This document shows, piece by piece, positions 1-14,091 of a stretch of 64,000 bases of DNA. The stretch is from assembly GCF_964340395.1 (NCBI RefSeq), contig NC_135550.1, forward strand, positions 7,228,101-7,292,100, given 5' to 3'. The notes beneath the pieces are model-generated. The model had not been told where the DNA came from. It saw only the letters and a program-made list of their open reading frames with translations, and searched no databases. Position 1 is the first letter of the stretch, and each line of letters opens with the position of its first letter. A program made the translations under genes and the position numbers. This DNA is from Glandiceps talaboti. Its lineage: Eukaryota; Hemichordata; Enteropneusta; Spengelidae.

Positions 1-110
1 TTACTCCAAATATGGCTGTCATTCAGTAAAAGTGATATTATTAGCATTAACAGTAATCCTTGTGCATAGTTGTCTTCTATATTACGTGTAGACATGATTC
101 AAAACAAATT

Positions 111-191
111 GGCAACAAATAAACATAACAAAGTGTCTGTAACTAGGCAACAAATAAAACATAACAAAGTGTCTGTAACTTGGCAACAAAT
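111..191. repeat. 35-bp tandem duplication
   Basis: GGCAACAAATAAACATAACA and the following 15 bases occur twice in tandem with a third partial unit. Confidence 0.8.
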
Positions 192-1560
192 GGCATATAA
201 TTACATGCAAGCTGTATTGTAAGAAAGCAACCTTTGACCTCGACCTAGAACGCTATGTCAATTATCAAAATCATATTATTTTTGCATATTCTTGCATATG
301 TAGCATTTATATTTGGTCAACTTCTTTCAAAATAATGTCTAAAGGTAATGTAGAACAAGAGAAGATGAATATATCATACATGTGTTACTTCTGGAGCTCA
401 CATCACTTCGTTATGCAAATTTAACTGAATGGTGGCCATATTTGTAATGTCAATCATGATTTACTGCATAACTCAAAAACGTTAATACATGGAGACTATA
501 TCAAGTGTCTATCCGTATAATATCAGATGTAAACATTCTTTTGAGACCTTGACCCATATCACACACTTGTTAGTATTATTTGTTGCCACAAATTTCTTCA
601 AAATCGTGTCACCACTCAGTCACATAGGAGTAATTATTTGAAGTGATCGTGTCTTCTACGAAGACTTGTTTTTCTTACAACTGTTTGTTTTTTTTACAAC
701 TGGTGCCATGAATTAACCCTGACTGATTTTGTGTTACATTTTGGCCATACTGCAACGTATCATACAACAAATTATATATATATGCATCACAAGCAGCATT
801 GTTAGAAGATAATGTTCTTATTTCAATATCAATATTTATATCATCTGCAAAACAGCATGTTATGAGTCATGCGTGGATTTATGTTTACCGACACACCCAC
901 AGTGTACGTTATCATCAGTGATATGACGGCAGAAAAAAATTGTGTCAGAAAGAAATAACAAATACTGATGTAAGAATCTATTAGCCCTATCACTATGTTA
1001 ATCAGATCATGGATACCGTCAACGTTAAAGTGTACATGCCGAAAATACATAGGGTGTGGGAGCGGTCATTCTGGAAAGCGTTGCCTTTGGCCATCGAATG
1101 CGTGTGTGTTTGTGTGTATGGTGGGGGTGGTATAAAAAACTTGGATCATCTTCAGAACACATCCCAGCCAGTTAGAAATGACTGTCTCCTCACATGTGTG
1201 CATGGAGGTGACGTGTGTACGTCAGTGTGTTAGGATTAGGCCATACGCTGTATATCTATGATGAGAGAGGAGTTGTCTATCTTAAGACGGGGTTCAGGAC
1301 CTCATTTTAGTGATAAAACCTATATACATAATCGTTCAAATCGTCATCGGAATATCAACCTGCTGATATAACGCATGGAAACAAAGCTCACCATCCTAGA
1401 CATTTTCAATACCAACTTTCGAGGAGTATTTGCAAAAATAAACTTAATTTTAAAGTCATAACGCAGTTGCCCCGGTCACAAAATGGCCGACTTCAGGCTT
1501 CAAGACTTTGTTTTCCGTACATTTATGATCTATAACACTAGCAACACGAATGGTGTCAAA

Positions 1561-2006
<446 letters not shown>

Positions 2007-3223
2007 AATCTTTAGCCATTCAAAAACAGTTTGTACAAAAAATAAGATATGAATCCATATGTAACTTGTAAAAACATACTAGTCTTGTATATAATTCAGA
2101 ATGCTAGCATTAATTAGTAGGACATTGTGTCATGTCACCACTTATCCAATCAACAAATCATTCATATTTCATAGACATCTTATGACTTTATTACTAAGTG
2201 ATGGTAAACATTTTCATTTTCACAAAATCTACGACAGTGGAAACCGAGGTTTCAGCTAACCAAGATAGACACGAACTAAAACTATTGTTGTTACATAAGG
2301 TATTGAATGGATGTTGGTTTAACTGTATGTCTCAGTAGGGAGGCGTCTCTGAAAACTAGTTTATTTAGAGATTCATGAACTTGCAGTACTGTTTCGGGAC
2401 TTCCAATGTTTACACTATGTTGATCACAGGGTGATAAGAATCGAACAACAGAGGAACCGCTATCGCGCACTTGTGTAATCTACCATACATTTAGTTTGCG
2501 TCTATCTTAGTAAACGGAAGACTCGGTTATCAGTGTCGTATTCATTGTAGGGTGGCGTTTCTGCTGACTTGCAGTGTGCATTTTGAGGAAAATCCAAGTA
2601 TTTAAACAGGATGATTGTATCTGCGCAATAGAGGTACCACTATCACCCACTTGTGTTATCTACCACATCGAACAACAACTGTTTTAGTAGTTTTGTCTAT
2701 GTCAGAAAGTATCAACTCGATTTCCGCAGTATTAATACACAGATGTTGTTTACCACATTCGTCTAGACATCAGTCAAAGGCGAGAGCCTTCTGACATACA
2801 CAACACCAAATGATCTACAATTCACCACTCCAAGATACTCTTTACCAGATTGACGTTGGTATCTCACGACTTCACACATTGTTCAAACTTCTGCTAGACG
2901 CAGCACCCTGAAATTAAGCGTAGTAAAGCTGCATGACCAAACACACCTTTTTTATTCAGTAATTTGTGTATACAGTGCGTGGGTTTTCGGTGTCTCTAGT
3001 TCACTGGTTAATGTGAACTTCCGAAAAAGCCTGTACAAAATAGAATCATTTATCAAACGATGGACCAGTCTTTTAAACTTGTTGTGTTTTGCGGCAATGT
3101 CACGAATAACATTCGACGCAGGTCGGACGTAAAAAAAAATTTGTCAAAATTTTAAAAGATAGATAAAATATTTGGTAAAGTAGCAAATTTAGAGAGGCGG
3201 CCGGAAAGAGTTTCGTAGTGTTC

Positions 3224-3224
<1 letters not shown>

Positions 3225-3302
<78 letters not shown>

Positions 3303-3340
3303 TGCATGTATGTATGTGCGTGCGTGCGTATGTATGTAAG
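3225..3340. repeat. (TG)n / (TATG)n microsatellite
   Basis: A pure TG run turns into TATG units and a short CGTG stretch. Confidence 0.95.
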
Positions 3341-4023
3341 TGGGTTGTATATTACGTCACTGATATTGACGTGAAAATGACTAACGACGAAGCACATCTT
3401 CCGTCATTGACTTGACGTCATCGCTGAAAGCAGCCGGTTATGTTTTTGTTCTTATTTTAAGACTTCTTAATTGGAAATGAATTGACGTAGTGTTGTGAAT
3501 AACATACAATACAGACGACATTATTTACAACATTCGGAAGACCGTGTGAGTGCATAGCCACTGCATCAGGTAAAAGCTTTCAAAGTTATTGGTCATGAAT
3601 AGGCCTGCAGTCTATTTTTAAGCGAACGCTCATGAAGTCAGACCTGTAAATTCTCTAGGGACCTAGGAACTCTTTATCGTTTTTGTTCAACGTTCTGAAT
3701 CCATTTTTAAACTAGGTACTTCTGTGCATGCATATGCTGATTTTGTTACGATTATGTATGTGTTACGTCACGTAGTTTCGCAACCATATAGCATATTTAC
3801 ATTCGGTTTCTTTGAAATTGTCATTAGCCATTTCAGCACATTTTGGTAGCTTCGTAGACCAATACAGCAATATGAATACTGAATCAATTTTCACCAAGAG
3901 TTAGATAGTAGAACAGTTTTCAAAATACACGATCGATGCATATAACATTACGGACATAATTGCGAGATACTTAATTTATGCACTGTATAATATACTAAAA
4001 CAAATTAAAATTCAAAATCAGTT

Positions 4024-4126
<103 letters not shown>

Positions 4127-4272
4127 CATGGTGACTGGAATTAATATTGAAAAACAAATAGAACTGTAAAGTAGGGTTCTTTAAGTAAAATCTCATCTTT
4201 GGTCCTTGTCCCATGGGTTATCTTTTCACAAAGTTACATTTAACTCCATACATGAGTTTTAGATATTCCGCT

Positions 4273-4470
4273 AACAAACAAACAAACAAACAAACGAACA
4301 AACAAACAAACAAACAAACACACACACAAACAAACAAACAAACAAACACACACACAAGACTGGGATAATAACAGGGACCGTCTAACTTCGTTGGCTGTAG
4401 TCAAAATTGCCAGTAACACAATTTCAGTTTTTAATTTGTCACAGTATCACCATCAAAAGTACAGATAGGC

Positions 4471-4514
<44 letters not shown>

Positions 4515-4515
4515 A
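4273..4515. repeat. (AAAC)n, then (CA)n and (TA)n microsatellites
   Basis: AAAC/CACA units occupy 4273-4355; after a short unique gap, CA units at 4473-4501 and TA units follow. The LINE tail begins immediately after. Confidence 0.9.
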
Positions 4516-4523
4516 TATATATG

Positions 4524-4682
4524 CTTGAAATTATTGTCGCCGTTACCAGCTCCACCACTGTAATGCAGGAAAAAACCATTTTCTTCCAAAGGACAGTAAT
4601 AGATTGGAACAAACTAGAAGACAGTGCAGTAAAGGCTGAATCTGTTATTCGTGTTTTTATAGGGACTGCATGTCCAACTTAA
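4524..4682 (+). pseudogene. Non-LTR retrotransposon fragment (reverse transcriptase C-terminal tail)
   Basis: The frame reads FFQRTVIDWNKLEDSAVKAE followed by SVIRVF and a stop. This resembles the FFPRTIxDWNxLPxxxVxAxSLxxF ending common at the C terminus of animal LINE polymerases. Only the tail is present, just after a CA/TA microsatellite, so it is a 5'-truncated dead copy. Confidence 0.6.
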
Positions 4683-5052
4683 CTGAGTGTACTATATCGC
4701 CGTCGATCATACCAGTTATGTCGTCTTACAACGTACTAATACAGAATGATACAGATATACAGCTTATCATTTTTAAATGAATAAAATATATATTAATGAA
4801 AATGGAAGCCTCTATTCTTTCCAGTGATAGTGCAATTTCCTCTTCTAAGCTAAAAGAAGTTGCTGTTAAGTCGATGAAGTCCTTCGGAAGGTATGTCTTT
4901 GATGTCTCCATAGAAGCATATCCGACTGATGATCACGGTGCCCCGAGGTGCTACATCCATAATGGATTTCATACCTGTTTTATCGTCTTGTTTTCTACTG
5001 TTGTATACGTTAAAACAGCGTCTAGGAGGAGTTCCGCAGTTGTTATATGCTA

Positions 5053-5252
<200 letters not shown>

Positions 5253-5254
5253 AA

Positions 5255-8200
5255 GGGCTCTATATTTTCATTTTGTGATTCTTTCTTTGTTTACAAAGAA
5301 AACCATGTCGCAATCGCCTTAAAAGATAAATCGTTTTGGCGATGGTCAAATGTTCATATGTTGTCTAGGCCATCTGCATTATATGCCATATTGAATGTAG
5401 GTACTTGACAATCTCAATCCAATTTCCTGGAAATACTCGCCTCCTTCCCCACCAACATCAACTACATAAACCTTGAGTTATAGCGATATCCATACAGCTG
5501 AAAGTGAAATTCATATTGTAGATACACATTGAGATTGTAAATTTTACATTTGTCGACTTTTGACATTTAAGAATCAGACAGCACGCAAGTAAGAATATAA
5601 GCTTACAATTGAAATGTTAGTTCCAACAACGTATTAGTATTGAAACTTACATTGTAAGTTCCTGCGATTCGTGGAAATTGGAGCTTAGAAGGCAACGAGT
5701 GACAGAAATTGTCGGTAAAACATTGTAATAGTAGTCTAGCTCTTAAGACAAGTAAGCTGTTTGTTATACAAAAACATTGATCGTGTTTCCAATCTTTGAT
5801 GGTTTTATGTGTTAGGTGTCAAGTAAACGTAGCTTTATCCAAACGCTAACCGTTTTCTTTATGTTAGATATCATCATCACTTTGATGTGCGTATTTGTAA
5901 GCTGATATCATTACTGAGTTACTACAATCCGGTTTCTTTGCAGGACATATAAATCCACACATTCAGGAAAGTCCGGGGGCCAACTTGTGGAGGATGTGTA
6001 GAAATATAACTCGTCAAACCACTCGGCATGATAAAGATTTAAAAAATGTAGAACATAGAAATATTCTAATCCATATTCTGTAATCTGTAATCTGAGTGAG
6101 TGGGGAATATCATGAATACAGTCCTACGTCAGTTTGCATTTATTACTAAATATGATAAATAAAAAAAAATAAGGCCATTTTCAGTCATATGAAATAGATC
6201 TTGCAAATTGTGACATTGCTGATAACGCTTTTTTAGGCAAATCTTTTCATTGAATTTCTACTCTTGCTGTGTCTTGTTCTCTGGAATAGATAACAATAAC
6301 ATCCTTCTTAAGTGTAATCTGAAACGATACGAAAAATATGCCCGCAGTGGTACGAATAAATGGATAAAAAAAATTCGGAAATAGCTTATCAATACCCCAT
6401 TGTAATAATAATAGTAGTTTGTGATTTGAAAAACCGAGCAAATTTACATTGATTTGTGGATAAGGATAACAGCTGAAGTTTCAATAGAATGAAAATTCTA
6501 GAAAGATATTATTCAAAATATAGTAGAAACCATTCCCATTCCAAAGATACCAGAGCAAGGAAGCGATATACATGTCGTGCTTTTAATCTTCGTGTGTAGA
6601 ATCTTAAGGCAAATGTTATCCAAGCTTGCTTTTTTCCATTTTGTTGTCTCTGATAATGGACTTTTTATTTACATTTCTATGGAAAATACAAATGGAAATT
6701 CGTCTGTGTTGGTAAACCATAGTATCGAATTGAACGTTTGTTCCAAACACAAACTTGAAAATTGTACCTGAAAATTTCGACTGCACTCCAGTCTTTGTCA
6801 ACAGATTGACCAACTATTCAAAGCACGTGACGTTATGGACACGTGAGCCTAATATAAGGAAAAATGAAAAATTTCAATGTGTCACATTTTTGTTAGTTAT
6901 TGTATGATATCCGTTGATTTCCAACGACAACATGTTTGGAAATACTGCTCAATAATTTACTACTGTTGGCAATGCAGTGTCTTCCTCTTCATCTAGATGG
7001 AATCTCAGTTGTGGTGCTATATATATATGAAACTGTACATTGAACCGGTGTCTTTTTCTGAAAATTTGAGACACGAAGAAATTGGAACACTTACCTTCAG
7101 TACAATTACACTGATTTGATGATAATAGGTAAGTGTTATCTGTATGTACATGAGCTAAACACTTGGTCAGTGATACCACAAGACGTGCTTTTAATATTGC
7201 AGTAGGAAATACTTATTTTCGTAGTACCTTGAATTCATTTGATATGCTCAATATACATGGCACGTATACTGCCCAGAAGGTCTAGCTGTTGTAACACTTA
7301 GAGTTGTAAAGATTTCGGTTTGTTGTCTTATTAGATAAGGGCTGTCTTCTCGTGTATGTACATTTGATATATCATCACGGTGATCATTTGAGATTAACCT
7401 TCAACAATATATGTATCAATAAACACAGAAATTTATGTGACGTATAGTTTAATTGTTGTATTATTGCTGTAAGTAAATACCGAATTATGGAAACGAAAGT
7501 GAATACCGATACAATTGTTACTGATATGTTGCTGTGAATTACTATTTTACTTGTCAATTTAAGATTATTTTGTACAACAGGAAACATTTAAAGGAGAAAC
7601 AAGAAGAACTTGTGATAAATAGGTAAAGTAAAACAAGTGAATTTAAAGTTCCGTTTGTGAATGTAGCTGGTATGTAAAAACGGCTATAAACTGTTCTTCC
7701 CGAATGATGAACGTCGCCATACTACCAACATGCAGTACCAAGTGTTATGTATTTGGTTCATTTGTTTATTTTCCTAGTTTATAACAAGTTATGTCTGTTG
7801 CTGCGTGCACGTAGCCTGTTATATCCCATTCTATATGACACATTTTTGTTTTGTTTTATCATAAATGTTGATAACCATAGGAACATAGGCTTAAACCTGC
7901 ACTGGCTGCAACTGAGACATTTCTTTTTTGCATTAAGCATTTTTTGCTTAAAATTGTTCAATTACTTATAAAAAAAACATTGTACATGTAAATTGGTGGT
8001 AGATTTTATCAGTAGGAAGTGTTGAGCAAAAGTTGGGTTCTAAATCCGGATCTATGTTTACATATGGTTGTACTTAATTAAGTATTCAATATCTGGGCCC
8101 AAGCTAGGTCATAAACTTTCAATAACAGTCGTCAAGTATCATTTACCAAGTATTATTGTCACAGCGTGTCTCCCGAATGATTACGTTTACAAATCCAACG

Positions 8201-8750
8201 CGTTCTGGTCGATGGAAGCACTGATTTTAGGATCCTCGCAGTAAAATACAAATTGATTACGTTTCCTCGCCGTATTATGTGTACAACTAAATACAGAAGT
8301 TTACCAATAGATGATTCAGTGGACCAAATGGTTAACAGCATTGGGGAAGCAATTGTAAAGCATGCATTGTATCTAATCAAATATTTTAAAACACGTTGTA
8401 AATTGAGTGCCTAGGCTTCGTTAAGGATTGTTGTTATGTCAAATGATATGAATTTGAAGTATGCATTGTTAAGATATATGACACGTACATGCATTTTGTC
8501 ATCGTAAATACATGCACTAAGTCATTTGAATTTGAAGCATGCATTGCTATAATGCCTACCTCATCACTGCAGTGTATTCTTGAGATAGCTTAATTACCGA
8601 AAATAATCAATTAGGTGTTAATATTCTCGGGGTTTACAAAAACCTAACCAGTTCATGCCATTGTCATAAAGAAGATAAATGGGTAGGAAGTTTCATTACA
8701 ATTGAAGTATTAGTTTTTGAGATATCGTGACCACAGATATTGAGATAGAC
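5255..8750. other. No gene seen
   Basis: AT-rich unique sequence. Open frames are short (under 80 codons) with no recognisable motif or good splice context. Confidence 0.6.
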
Positions 8751-8757
8751 AGATTAG

Positions 8758-8841
8758 ACAGATCGACCGACAGACCGACCAACCAACCGACAGACAGACA
8801 GACAGACATACAGACAGACAGACATACATACATACATACAT

Positions 8842-8900
<59 letters not shown>
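8758..8900. repeat. (GACA)n / (CATA)n microsatellite
   Basis: GACA units with a short CATA interruption; joined to the truncated MITE copy at 8.92 kb. Confidence 0.95.
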
Positions 8901-8901
<1 letters not shown>

Positions 8902-8920
8902 CAAGATAACATAAGGCGAA

Positions 8921-9184
8921 AAAAATTGTGTGGTTCCGATTACATTCAATTTAAAACAGGGGGGGTAGGTAGATTTTTTATTTTATTTTATTTTTTTTTT
9001 CATGTGACTGTCTAGTTCAGGTTTTCCACTGTTTTCCAAATGGTCTCTGTGTTTTTTTTATTTCTTCCAATCAGATGTACAGTCATTACAGATTGGAAGA
9101 ATACTTTTATATTATCTTTTCAAGTTGATGTCAGTTTCCGCACTCACTGTTTCTTGCGAGACTTCACGATTTTCGGGCTTTAAT
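8921..9184 (+). mobile_element. MITE family 1, truncated copy
   Basis: It starts with the terminal motif AAATTGTGTGGTTCCGATT and shares CCACTGTTTTCCAAATGGTC and GATTGGAAGAAT blocks with the copies at 15.5 and 46.9 kb. The far terminal repeat is missing. It abuts the (GACA)n array. Confidence 0.65.
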
Positions 9185-10276
9185 ATCCAAAACTGTGGTG
9201 TAAGTGTCTTATACTCCAGTACTCTCTGGGATTCACATTTTGATGACGTGTTTGACAAATGTATGCATGGTGGTTATTTATCGTTGTCTATGTGTTAACC
9301 TTCTTCTCTGTAGAGTTCCTTACACAGTAACGATATATATTACTCTGGAAATGATCAGATATCGCATACTTTATATGCAGATGCTTCTTCTAACAATTTG
9401 TTGTGGCAGTCTTTGAGTGAATTGAGTCCTTGAATTATATGATTGCTCCTCAGATGGCAGCAGACGACATGCACAGCGGTACAGTTGACACAGCGTACTA
9501 CACAATATCTTTGTCTGTTTTGTGTAAATACATCATACCTATAGGGCATTTTTCCAAATTGGCAAATTTTGAGTTTGGTATTTAAAAGGGTATTTGTTAT
9601 TGCGGAGAATCCTAGCTCATGGCCTTTAGATTAATAATTCACGCAGCGTAGTCTGAATCGATTGGCGAAGGGATTGGAATTTTCGATGAATTCCTACTCC
9701 CTTCTATCCGCCACATTTCTACAATGGCATGCAACATTACTTCCTGCTAATGCCCCGTACTTACCACCCCGCTGCCTTAATTGAAGCTTTCAAAAGCAAC
9801 TCAATCCATACTAACTGGTATAAGAACTTTATTGCTACTCAGTCGACTTGTGCAGCAGTGTACAATAAAAGTAATTTTGTATTATTTATTTCCTGATAAA
9901 AGAAAGGTGATATCCTGTGAATGCATACATACTGCCCTAAAATATGAAGTCCGCCGAGACATCCCCCCTCAGGGACGAGTCTATTCCAAGGCAAGATCTG
10001 TGTTTTATTTCTGAGTAACTACTCTTATACATACATCATTATACCGTTTTACTCTACTTTGATATAATGTTAAATTCTCTACTACTGTGCATACAAATCT
10101 AAACAATAAAGCCGATATATTCATAAATCTGGTATCAACTGATTTATCTCGGATCATCGCATTTGTGGACTCGAGATGAAGTGTAATTTTAATTGAAGTG
10201 TATTTTTGTCCTTTGATCGAATGTTGCAATTGAAACCAGTAAACTTGAAGCAGGACGTCATTTTGAATCAACACAA

Positions 10277-10735
10277 ATCGCTACATTTCACTGTCTGGCA
10301 CGACAAATACCTGACTAATTTTGCTATATTTGCCTTTGTTTGAGTTACAGTTATCTTGACATGACGAACAAAGACAGTGTAGCAATAATAGTTAGATTTT
10401 TGTTTAGTCAGACAATAAAATGTAGCAATGTTAGTTAGATTTTCGGTTAGCCAGACGACAAAATGTAACAATACTAGAAAGATTTTAGTTGAGCCAGACG
10501 ATAAAATGTAGCAATGTTTTGTTTCGTCAGACGATAAAATGTAGCAATGTTACACCATGTAGTTAGAATTTTGTTTAATCAGACGATAAAATGAGATTTT
10601 AGTCAAGCCAGACGATAAAATGTAGCAATGTTAGTAAGATTTTAGTCAAGCCAGACGATAAAATGTAGCAATGTTAGTTAAATTTTTGTCTAACCAGTCG
10701 ATAAAATGTAGTAATGTTAGTAAGAGCTAGACGAC
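10277..10735. repeat. 43-bp minisatellite with an inverted unit at its edge
   Basis: About nine units of roughly 43 bp (TGTAGCAATGTTAG ... CCAGACGATAAAA) run from about 10378 to 10735, some shortened. A diverged inverted unit (CGCTACATTT ... TCTGGC ... TTGCTATA) precedes them at 10277-10335. Confidence 0.7.
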
Positions 10736-12095
10736 GTTCTATTCCATGTTTTTTTGGTTTCAAGTGTATGTTGTGACCATAAACAAGAATATATCATTCA
10801 TCTATACTAATCTTGATAATGGCAAGCATCAGTTGTCAACAAGCGGTATATGATGGTCCAAGGTAAAGGAAAAACAGTGTTCAAACAGTTAGAATCAGGA
10901 ATGTTGCGACAGTTATATAAATCCACATACACCCAAAAAAAGTATTCAACTATATCAATATACTAGGCTGTATTCAGGACATAACTAGGGACGAGTTTAC
11001 TCGACGAGCAAAACAGTGGCATATGCCAGATCAACATCGCCAAATGATTTAATATCGAGATTATGAAAGACTCAGTAGATGTATACTATCCTTGGTTTGA
11101 GGATAATAGTAACAGATCCCCCCAAAAAACTATCACATATAAGGGGCCTATCTAGATTAAGTCAACGAGTAATATGATATCAAGAAATCATCTTCTTTGT
11201 TTTGAAAAGTAATCAGTACTGTGTACTCTGAACATATGGTTGGAACCATCCTGCCTACAAGGGTACTAGTGATAGGATGAGCTCTGTGAAACAGAAGACA
11301 ATGAAAAAACCTAAGTATATATGTCAATATGCCTCCACTTATATCTAACAAATATCAAGCTGTACGAAAGGTCAACATGTTGGCAGGCAAGATGTAAATG
11401 GTTAAATACTATATAAACTAGCGATACATGTCTGTCTCATGACTTTTTTTTTATCTACAACATAAATACGCTATTTGTTTTTTTTTTCACCCAATATCAA
11501 CCGTCCACCATGAAGCCCGTACAATCATGTAATTCCCACACGTTCTACAAAGGAATACTTTAGTAAATGAACAAGTTTACGCTTTATTGAAGACTGAGAG
11601 CAGTTGCAACAAAACAGTCATTGTTTACAGTATGACAGTGCGGCCATGTTGGATGGTGGATTGTGGGTAGATGTCTTAGTTTTCTAAAATCTCCCCATTG
11701 CTCTGACCACAACGTGTGTTAAGACGACAGAGAAAGAACGAAAATTACACCTGAGACATCACTTGTGTTTCGTTGTCGCGTTTCCTACAACATACATCTA
11801 GGGAAAAAACCGGTGAACTTGCTGTGCAGGCGAGCTGTACTAGGTCAAAACCCCTCCGCCCGGTTGTCAGTTTTTCCTTTCAAAGGCTCGTCCCAGGTCA
11901 TCTTGGCACGATTACATGACTTTTTTTCAGGGAATGATGTTTAGAATTTGTCCATTCTGTTTACTCCTACGGTATTAACATACCACAACTGCTCTTCTCG
12001 GGTGTAGGGATTTTGACCAGATGTTGCGCCGTTGTTTAAATTGGGCAGTGCCCTAATAAACCTCGAGGTAACATGTAAATGTTGCAGTGATGAAA

Positions 12096-12284
12096 TTAGG
12101 CGTAACCACAGTAAGTGTTTGTACTGGTACAAGCTCTACAGGAACATCTTCTTGCCTCCAGAAAAACAAACGTTCTATTTACACCTGGTTGACAATCATC
12201 TAGTTCAACGCTTACCCATTCGCTTAAGTCGTATTGACACAAGGAGTGGTTGGAACGCTTGAAAGGAGCATCCAAACGCGGTAC
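12096..12284 (-). CDS. GPHB5: Gene A terminal coding exon (last six cysteines)
   Basis: The acceptor is an excellent polypyrimidine tract ending in CTTGTTTAG. Reading in phase 0 gives 62 aa and then TAA. The segments SLCQY, ELDDCQPGV and RCSCRACTSTNTYC align by eye with the second half of GPB5. The same bases are open on the plus strand, but that reading has no recognisable content. Confidence 0.9.
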   Translation of the reverse strand, partial: VPRLDAPFKRSNHSLCQYDLSEWVSVELDDCQPGVNRTFVFLEARRCSCRACTSTNTYCGYA

Positions 12285-12816
12285 CTAAACAAGAAAAACA
12301 ACAAAAAGAGGAAAAAACACAGATAAAAGTCTGAAATTGACAGGCAACCTTAATCAAGTTGTGAATAATTCAAAAGAAGGTAAATGTCTTGAACAAAGTT
12401 TACAAGTAATCGAGGACATGCTTAATACATCCACCATGTTTAGATTAAAGTGGTCATTGGATGAGAAATGAATATTTGTTTTGGATTTCTCCCTAATTAA
12501 TAAAACATATTTATAGTATGGCTATTTAATCGCAAAAAAATAATCATGTGAAACAACATGGCTCAAGTCAAATCTGCAACACAGTAAATTGCGAAAAAAA
12601 GCTAATATATACGTAAATGTTATGTTATTGTACGTACGGGAAGTGACTTGTAAACAAACTGGGTTAACACACGTACAAAGGCACTTCATTTATGCATACT
12701 AACATTTCAATATATTTGGAAGTGCATGCTTACGCTCAGACTCGGCGGGATGTACTGACTAATCGAGTTTCTTTGCAAATTACATTCTTGCATACAAAAT
12801 CAAACTTTAAACAACT

Positions 12817-12869
<53 letters not shown>

Positions 12870-14091
12870 GCAATTTTTGAGTTACAAAACGGACTTGGTC
12901 CACGTTATGTCGAATTATTTTTTAGTAGAAAAACATCGTAACATTGTTTTATTGATCAAATGTAAGAAATATGATATATAACCCACTTCATATGGCCACT
13001 TTAACGGGTAACTTCGAAACTATGTAGTGAGATAAACTTAAATTATAAAAGGATTAGAACACGTACTGGGAACACCATGGTAATAATATCATGCACTGTC
13101 GCCATTGTCACTGATATATAGACTCTTCTTATCTGTTATCACAAGAATATGTGTTGTAATTTAAAAAAGAAGAAGTAACCAATTGACTTTTCACACATCT
13201 TGCTGTGTATTTTATTAGTTCCCAAATCATGCGGTGATTTCTACTTATTTGTACACCTAGTTACTCCCTGGACTACAACCGAGAGTTGTCATTATTGTGT
13301 CTTAAGGAGTCGCCCACGTCATTTCAACTTGACGCGCTGTGAATCTCGCCACGTCATCAAACGTGTGGGTGAGAAATTATGCAAACTTTAAGTTTATCGT
13401 ATACATCACAATTTAATATATGGACATTATATCAAATGACCAACCAAAAGTAAACAGAAAAGTAGATCTTTAATCTTTTCTGTGAGGGATGACATCATCA
13501 CGTTAACTGCAACGTCATTTTGACCTGTCAGTCTATGTGCACTTAGATGGGGTCATGACCTTGTGATAGATTGACGTTGTAATTATTTGATCAACATCCA
13601 TGATCCTTATCTGGGACATTTGAGACAGACAGTGACAAAACTAGAGGCTAATTAATCGTTTCATTCAGAGACAGATCGAAGAAAAATACAAAAATACAAT
13701 GCATTTTCACATACTAGGCTAACTCTCTTAAGGGTTCAGAAAGGATACTAAAAACAAGTAAGTCATTGCGCTGAGTAATATGGTCAAACTAGAACGCACA
13801 GCAATGCGGAGGTTTGCTCTTGGCGATGTCTCTGCTTATAGTAAACGTGGAAATATACTGTAATGGAGTTGGTAATGAGAAAAAAATACGTACCTCAAAA
13901 GATTGACACATTCCATAACATGCACTTATAGTTAAACGCTGTTGTTTGCATCCTGGTTTGACGGCGACATATTTCGTATATCCTTTTATATCGCATGTTA
14001 CGATGCTCTGTGTTGCTAGTGTGAATCCAACGGCCAAGACCAATAGGGACATGAGTATAATCGTTGACGGCTTCTGCGAACTCATTGTGAA
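12096..14091 (-). CDS. GPHB5: Gene A: glycoprotein hormone beta-5 (thyrostimulin beta subunit), complete coding region
   Basis: Two coding exons, 14085..13894 and 12284..12096, join in phase 0 to give 126 aa. Residues 1-30 form a signal peptide with a hydrophobic core (ILMSLLVLAVGF). The mature part is a cystine-knot hormone domain with ten cysteines at 31, 46, 56, 60, 80, 95, 111, 113, 116 and 123. Spacing matches the GPB5 family, including the C-x-G-x-C knot motif (CYGMC), the C-x-P-G-V segment and the final C-x-C-x2-C-x6-C determinant loop. As in GPB5, there is no later cysteine to lock a full seat-belt. Sequons lie at N76 (NHS) and N100 (NRT). Family knowledge: GPB5 is secreted, pairs with GPA2 and activates an LGR-type receptor. 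The intron falls directly after the CxGxCxxxE segment, where I recall GPB5 also having one. A 3' splice site 6 nt upstream of the ATG implies a separate 5' UTR exon, which I could not locate. No GPA2 gene was found nearby. Confidence 0.9.
12822..12870. repeat. (TTG)n microsatellite in the gene A intron
   Basis: About 16 TTG units within the 1.6 kb intron separating the two gene A coding exons. Confidence 0.95.
13894..14091 (-). CDS. GPHB5: Gene A exon with start codon (signal peptide and first four cysteines)
   Basis: The acceptor (pyrimidine-rich, ending TTTTGTAG) lies just before 14091 and the ATG is at 14085. Coding ends at 13894 at a GAG|GTACGT donor in phase 0. It encodes 64 aa: the signal peptide plus the PGC and CYGMC segments of the knot. 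Confidence 0.9.

Noticed and set aside
8750-8949. SVCLSVCLSV and RQTDRQTD frames
   Set aside because: They are translations of GACA/TGTC microsatellites, here and at 39.7, 51.4 and 63.0 kb.
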